This document shows, one piece after another, positions 8,301-10,366 of a stretch of 10,366 nucleotides of DNA (positions within the stretch are counted from its first letter, which is position 1; each line of letters starts with the position of its first letter). The notes below the pieces were generated by a model. That model saw only the letters and a list, made by a program, of their open reading frames with translations, was not told the DNA's origin and did no database searches. Where the stretch lies: NCBI GenBank assembly GCA_023434825.1, contig JAEYSH010000085.1, forward strand, positions 1-10,366, written 5' to 3'. The translations under genes and the position numbers were made by a program. Source of the stretch: Methanobacteriota archaeon (GTDB taxonomy: Archaea; Methanobacteriota; Methanobacteria; Methanobacteriales; Methanobacteriaceae).

Positions 8301-9098
8301 TTATTGAAATCCCCTGAAAAATTCATCGAATTCTTCAATACCCATGGGTTCTGGGATTATAAAATCTTCATTTAAATATATTTTATCTGCAAGTTTTCGG
8401 TATAAATCAGCTTGTTTTGATTCTCCAAATTTTTCTACTACTGTTTTAGCATCTATTTCACTTTTTTGAACCATTTCATTACGTGGAATAACTTCAATGA
8501 CCTTGCTTCCAACAATATTTGCAAATTCATTTACAATTTGGGTTTCATTTTCAATTCCCCGGCAGTTACAGATAATTCCCCCAAGATTACCTTTAAGCTT
8601 TTTAATACCTTTACAGATATTATTAGCTGCATAAAGAGCCATGTATTCTCCTGAGGTCACAATATAAACTTCATCAGCAAAATCTTCTCTTAAAGGGACA
8701 GCAAATCCTCCACAAACCACATCTCCAAGGACATCATAGATTATAATATCTATATCATCGCTAAAAGTTCCAAGCTTATCCAGAAGTTTCATTGCTACAA
8801 TTACGCCCCTTCCGGCACATCCAACTCCCGGTTCCGGGCCTCCACTTTCAACACATTCTACACCGCCGAATCCCTGATAAACAATGTCTTCAGTAGATGC
8901 ATTTTTTTTATCTTTTACAATATCAAGAATTGTGGGTATCCTACGCCCTACAAGAGTACGTGTGGTATCTGCTTTGGGATCACAGCCAATAACTAATACG
9001 TTATGATCTTTTGAATATGCTGCAGCGATGTTGGAAACTATTGTAGATTTTCCGATGCCGCCTTTACCGTAAATAGCTATTCTTTTGGTCTTACTCAT
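8301..9098 (-). CDS. cfbC: NifH-like Fe-S ATPase, probable Ni-sirohydrochlorin a,c-diamide reductive cyclase reductase subunit
   Basis: Expected to form a homodimer with a bridging 4Fe-4S cluster and pass electrons, driven by ATP, to CfbD in coenzyme F430 synthesis (known for the family). 265 residues. Walker A GKGGIGKST is at 11-19, switch I DPKAD at 40-44, and switch II DVLGD at 122-126. Cluster ligands are Cys94 (GVGCAGRG) and Cys129 (VVCGGFAVPLRE). The Arg of CAGRG, the ADP-ribosylation site in true NifH, is present at 97. The CfbC assignment rests on the methanogen context, the absence of nifD/nifK, glnB-like or other nif genes nearby, and recalled likeness to the group IV NifH homologues. 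A true NifH or another group IV member cannot be excluded without alignment. It starts 1 nt after the stop of the CBS-domain gene. Confidence 0.8.
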   Translation of the reverse strand: MSKTKRIAIYGKGGIGKSTIVSNIAAAYSKDHNVLVIGCDPKADTTRTLVGRRIPTILDIVKDKKNASTEDIVYQGFGGVECVESGGPEPGVGCAGRGVIVAMKLLDKLGTFSDDIDIIIYDVLGDVVCGGFAVPLREDFADEVYIVTSGEYMALYAANNICKGIKKLKGNLGGIICNCRGIENETQIVNEFANIVGSKVIEVIPRNEMVQKSEIDAKTVVEKFGESKQADLYRKLADKIYLNEDFIIPEPMGIEEFDEFFRGFQ

Positions 9099-9099
9099 C

Positions 9100-9573
9100 C
9101 TATTTCACCAGGGCGCCAATAATATCTCCCCTAGTTATTATTCCAATTATTTTAGTATCTTCATCAACAACGGGGAGTCTGTTTATATTATGTTTGTCCA
9201 TGAGTTTTGCTGCATCTGAAATTGAAAGATCTTTTTTAGCATTTATTACTTCCTTGGTCATTATTTCGCCAATAAGTACAGAACCCGCTTTTGCAACTCC
9301 TTCTGCTAATTCATCGAGTTCAAGCCTCATCCTTACTGGTAATTCAATTAAATCAAGGGGAGCAGGCAAAATAAGGTTAAGATTTGGAGAGTGTACTTCA
9401 ATAAGTCTCATTATGTCTCCTTCACTTACAATTCCTATTACTTTATTATCTTCATCAACAACTGGAGCTCCACTTATCTTTTTAGCTCTTAAAACTTCTG
9501 CAACATAGCTTATTGTGTCTACATCTTTAAATTTTATAACATCTTTTTGCATTGCATCTTGAACATTTATCAT
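9100..9573 (-). CDS. Two-CBS-domain protein
   Basis: 157 residues that are two CBS domains and little else. The first runs about 1-58 (VQDAMQKDVIKF, GAPVVDEDNKVIGIVSEGDI). The second runs about 97-157 (IGEIMTKEVINA, NRLPVVDEDTKIIGIITRGDI). A linker of about 35 residues with PAPLDLIELP and a helix sits between them. CBS pairs usually bind adenosyl ligands such as AMP, ATP or SAM and act as sensors (family knowledge). The ligand here is unknown. A GGAG ribosome site lies 8 nt before the ATG. Its stop TAG is separated by one base from the ATG of the CfbC-like gene, so the two are almost certainly co-transcribed and translationally coupled, suggesting energy-dependent control of the reductase (inference). 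Confidence 0.92.
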   Translation of the reverse strand: MINVQDAMQKDVIKFKDVDTISYVAEVLRAKKISGAPVVDEDNKVIGIVSEGDIMRLIEVHSPNLNLILPAPLDLIELPVRMRLELDELAEGVAKAGSVLIGEIMTKEVINAKKDLSISDAAKLMDKHNINRLPVVDEDTKIIGIITRGDIIGALVK

Positions 9574-9642
9574 TACTTCAACTCCTACTAAAGAGGTAAG
9601 CGATTAAAATTCTATTTAATTTCTATCAAGTAATGATATATC

Positions 9643-9654
9643 TATTTTTATAGT
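9643..9654 (-). promoter_or_regulatory. Probable TATA box for the CBS-cfbC operon
   Basis: On the minus strand the box reads CTATAAAAATA, about 70-80 nt before the ATG at 9573. It predicts a 5' leader of roughly 45-50 nt. It is called from pattern only and is distinct from the box serving the divergent MarR gene. Confidence 0.4.
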
Positions 9655-9689
9655 AATTCTTTTGGTTAGCTGAAACTATAGTGGTTATG

Positions 9690-9698
9690 TTTATATAA
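9690..9698 (+). promoter_or_regulatory. TATA box of the MarR-MFS operon
   Basis: TTTATATAA is an excellent archaeal box A, 56 nt before the ATG at 9746. It predicts a transcript start near 9718-9724, inside the palindrome described separately. Confidence 0.6.
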
Positions 9699-9722
9699 TA
9701 GTTATATATTATAACTATTATA
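9694..9722. promoter_or_regulatory. Palindromic operator candidate for the MarR regulator
   Basis: Perfect 13-bp arms TATAATAGTTATA and TATAACTATTATA flank a 3-nt centre. The palindrome overlaps the 3' half of the TATA box and reaches the predicted transcript start, so bound repressor would block TBP/TFB or RNA polymerase. Size and symmetry fit a winged-helix MarR dimer. Autoregulation is inference. AT-richness makes long A/T palindromes less rare, but the G/C pair within each arm also matches. Confidence 0.6.
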
Positions 9723-9745
9723 AAAATTAACTAAAAGATGATTCT

Positions 9746-10201
9746 ATGCTTGAAAATGAATTTGAAAATATGGTAGATAATATCCTGATTTATTATCCAC
9801 TATTTTACAGAAGGATAAAAACTTCTATGAACATGGAAAAAAGCCTGAAATATGGTAAATCCGATGGATATTACCAGATTTTAGGTATGTTAATTACTTC
9901 AGGCCCTTTACCCATATCTAAAATAGGTAAACAGCTTCATATTTCTAAACCAAATATGACACCATTAATTGATAAATTGGTTAAAGATGAAATGGTTTTA
10001 AGGATAAGAAGCGAAGATGACCGTAGAGTAATAAATATAGAGATAACTGAGAAAGGTAAAAATTTCTTAATTGAAGCAAGGAAAGTTGTTGAAGAAAATA
10101 TTAAAGAAAATCTTTCAAAACTAAATGAAAAGGAACTAGAAACTCTGAATGAATCATTGAAAAATATAAAAAATTTAGTTTTAAAAATAAACACTGAGTG
10201 A
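9746..10201 (+). CDS. MarR-family transcriptional regulator
   Basis: 151 residues, the normal size for MarR. The order is N-terminal dimerisation helix, winged HTH with ISKIGKQLHISKPNMTPLIDKLVKDEMV (about 58-85; recognition helix SKPNMTPLIDKL), the wing RIRSEDDRRVINIEITEKG with the family DDRR motif (about 89-107), then a C-terminal coiled dimerisation helix rich in Glu/Lys. A GATGATT-type ribosome site precedes the ATG at 9746. Four nt after its stop an MFS exporter gene begins, the classic arrangement of a repressor with the drug or metabolite pump it controls. It probably represses its own operon through the palindrome over its TATA box. The effector is unknown. Confidence 0.92.
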   Translation: MLENEFENMVDNILIYYPLFYRRIKTSMNMEKSLKYGKSDGYYQILGMLITSGPLPISKIGKQLHISKPNMTPLIDKLVKDEMVLRIRSEDDRRVINIEITEKGKNFLIEARKVVEENIKENLSKLNEKELETLNESLKNIKNLVLKINTE

Positions 10202-10205
10202 TACT

Positions 10206-10366
10206 ATGCAAAACTATCAAAGCCATTATAATCTCAATAAAAACAAAATAATCATGATCATGGCAGGATTAATGGTAGGACTTCTCGTAGCTGCTCTTGA
10301 TAACTCAATCATTGGTACAGCAATGCCCAAGGTTATCAACAGTTTACAAGGTATGGAATACTATGT
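10206..10366 (+). CDS. MFS exporter, DHA2 (EmrB/QacA) type, 3' end outside window
   Basis: 53 codons are visible. After a short polar N-terminus (MQNYQSHYNLNKNK), the first membrane helix runs from about residue 15 and ends in ALDNSIIGTAMPKVI, matching the LDxTIVNxALP motif of helix 1 in 12-14 helix drug:proton antiporters of the EmrB/QacA group. GAGTGAT overlapping the MarR stop codon can serve as ribosome site, and the gap is 4 nt, so translation is probably coupled. Substrate cannot be told from this piece. Confidence 0.88.
   Translation, partial: MQNYQSHYNLNKNKIIMIMAGLMVGLLVAALDNSIIGTAMPKVINSLQGMEYY

Noticed and set aside
8301..9098. Nitrogenase iron protein (nifH) for nitrogen fixation
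   Set aside because: No nifD/K, glnB-like or other nif gene is beside it. The context and likeness fit the F430-related NifH homologues better, though alignment would be needed to be certain.

Overview
The window looks like the chromosome of a methanogenic archaeon of the order Methanobacteriales, most likely a Methanobacterium-like species. The evidence is a DUF2115 (UPF0305) protein, a NifH-like protein of the coenzyme F430 (CfbC) type, an archaeal family B DNA polymerase remnant, archaeal TATA boxes, GGAG/GAGGT-type ribosome binding sites and strongly AT-rich DNA. This assignment is inferred from gene content, not from a database match.

Bases 1-2859 (+ strand) read as one short-gap gene string. 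It starts with an ACR3-type arsenite efflux permease, cut at the window start. Next is a 470-residue protein that joins a 13-cysteine repeat head, a QueG/reductive-dehalogenase-like domain with two Fe-S cluster motifs, a probable SCP2-like domain and a Gly-Cys tail. Two very small Cys-containing proteins follow. This is the most unusual part of the window and may be an undescribed arsenic or soft-metal handling module.

Bases 2940-4516 hold a DUF2115 gene and then a decayed stretch. That stretch has a palm-domain remnant of a family B DNA polymerase (- strand, one internal stop, truncated at both ends) and a small + strand gene apparently split by a frameshift.

Bases 4556-7054 (- strand) are rmlA-rmlC-rmlB, which convert glucose-1-phosphate and dTTP to dTDP-4-keto-L-rhamnose. 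The last enzyme, RmlD, is not next to them. Divergent from rmlA is a GIY-YIG (DUF123) protein, followed by a probable membrane-anchored lipoprotein.

Bases 8301-9573 (- strand) are a tightly coupled pair: a two-CBS-domain protein and a CfbC-like reductase ATPase for coenzyme F430 synthesis. Divergent from them is a MarR-family regulator with a 13-bp-arm palindrome over its TATA box, followed after 4 nt by a DHA2-type MFS exporter cut off by the window end. No rRNA, tRNA, CRISPR array or intact insertion sequence was seen.
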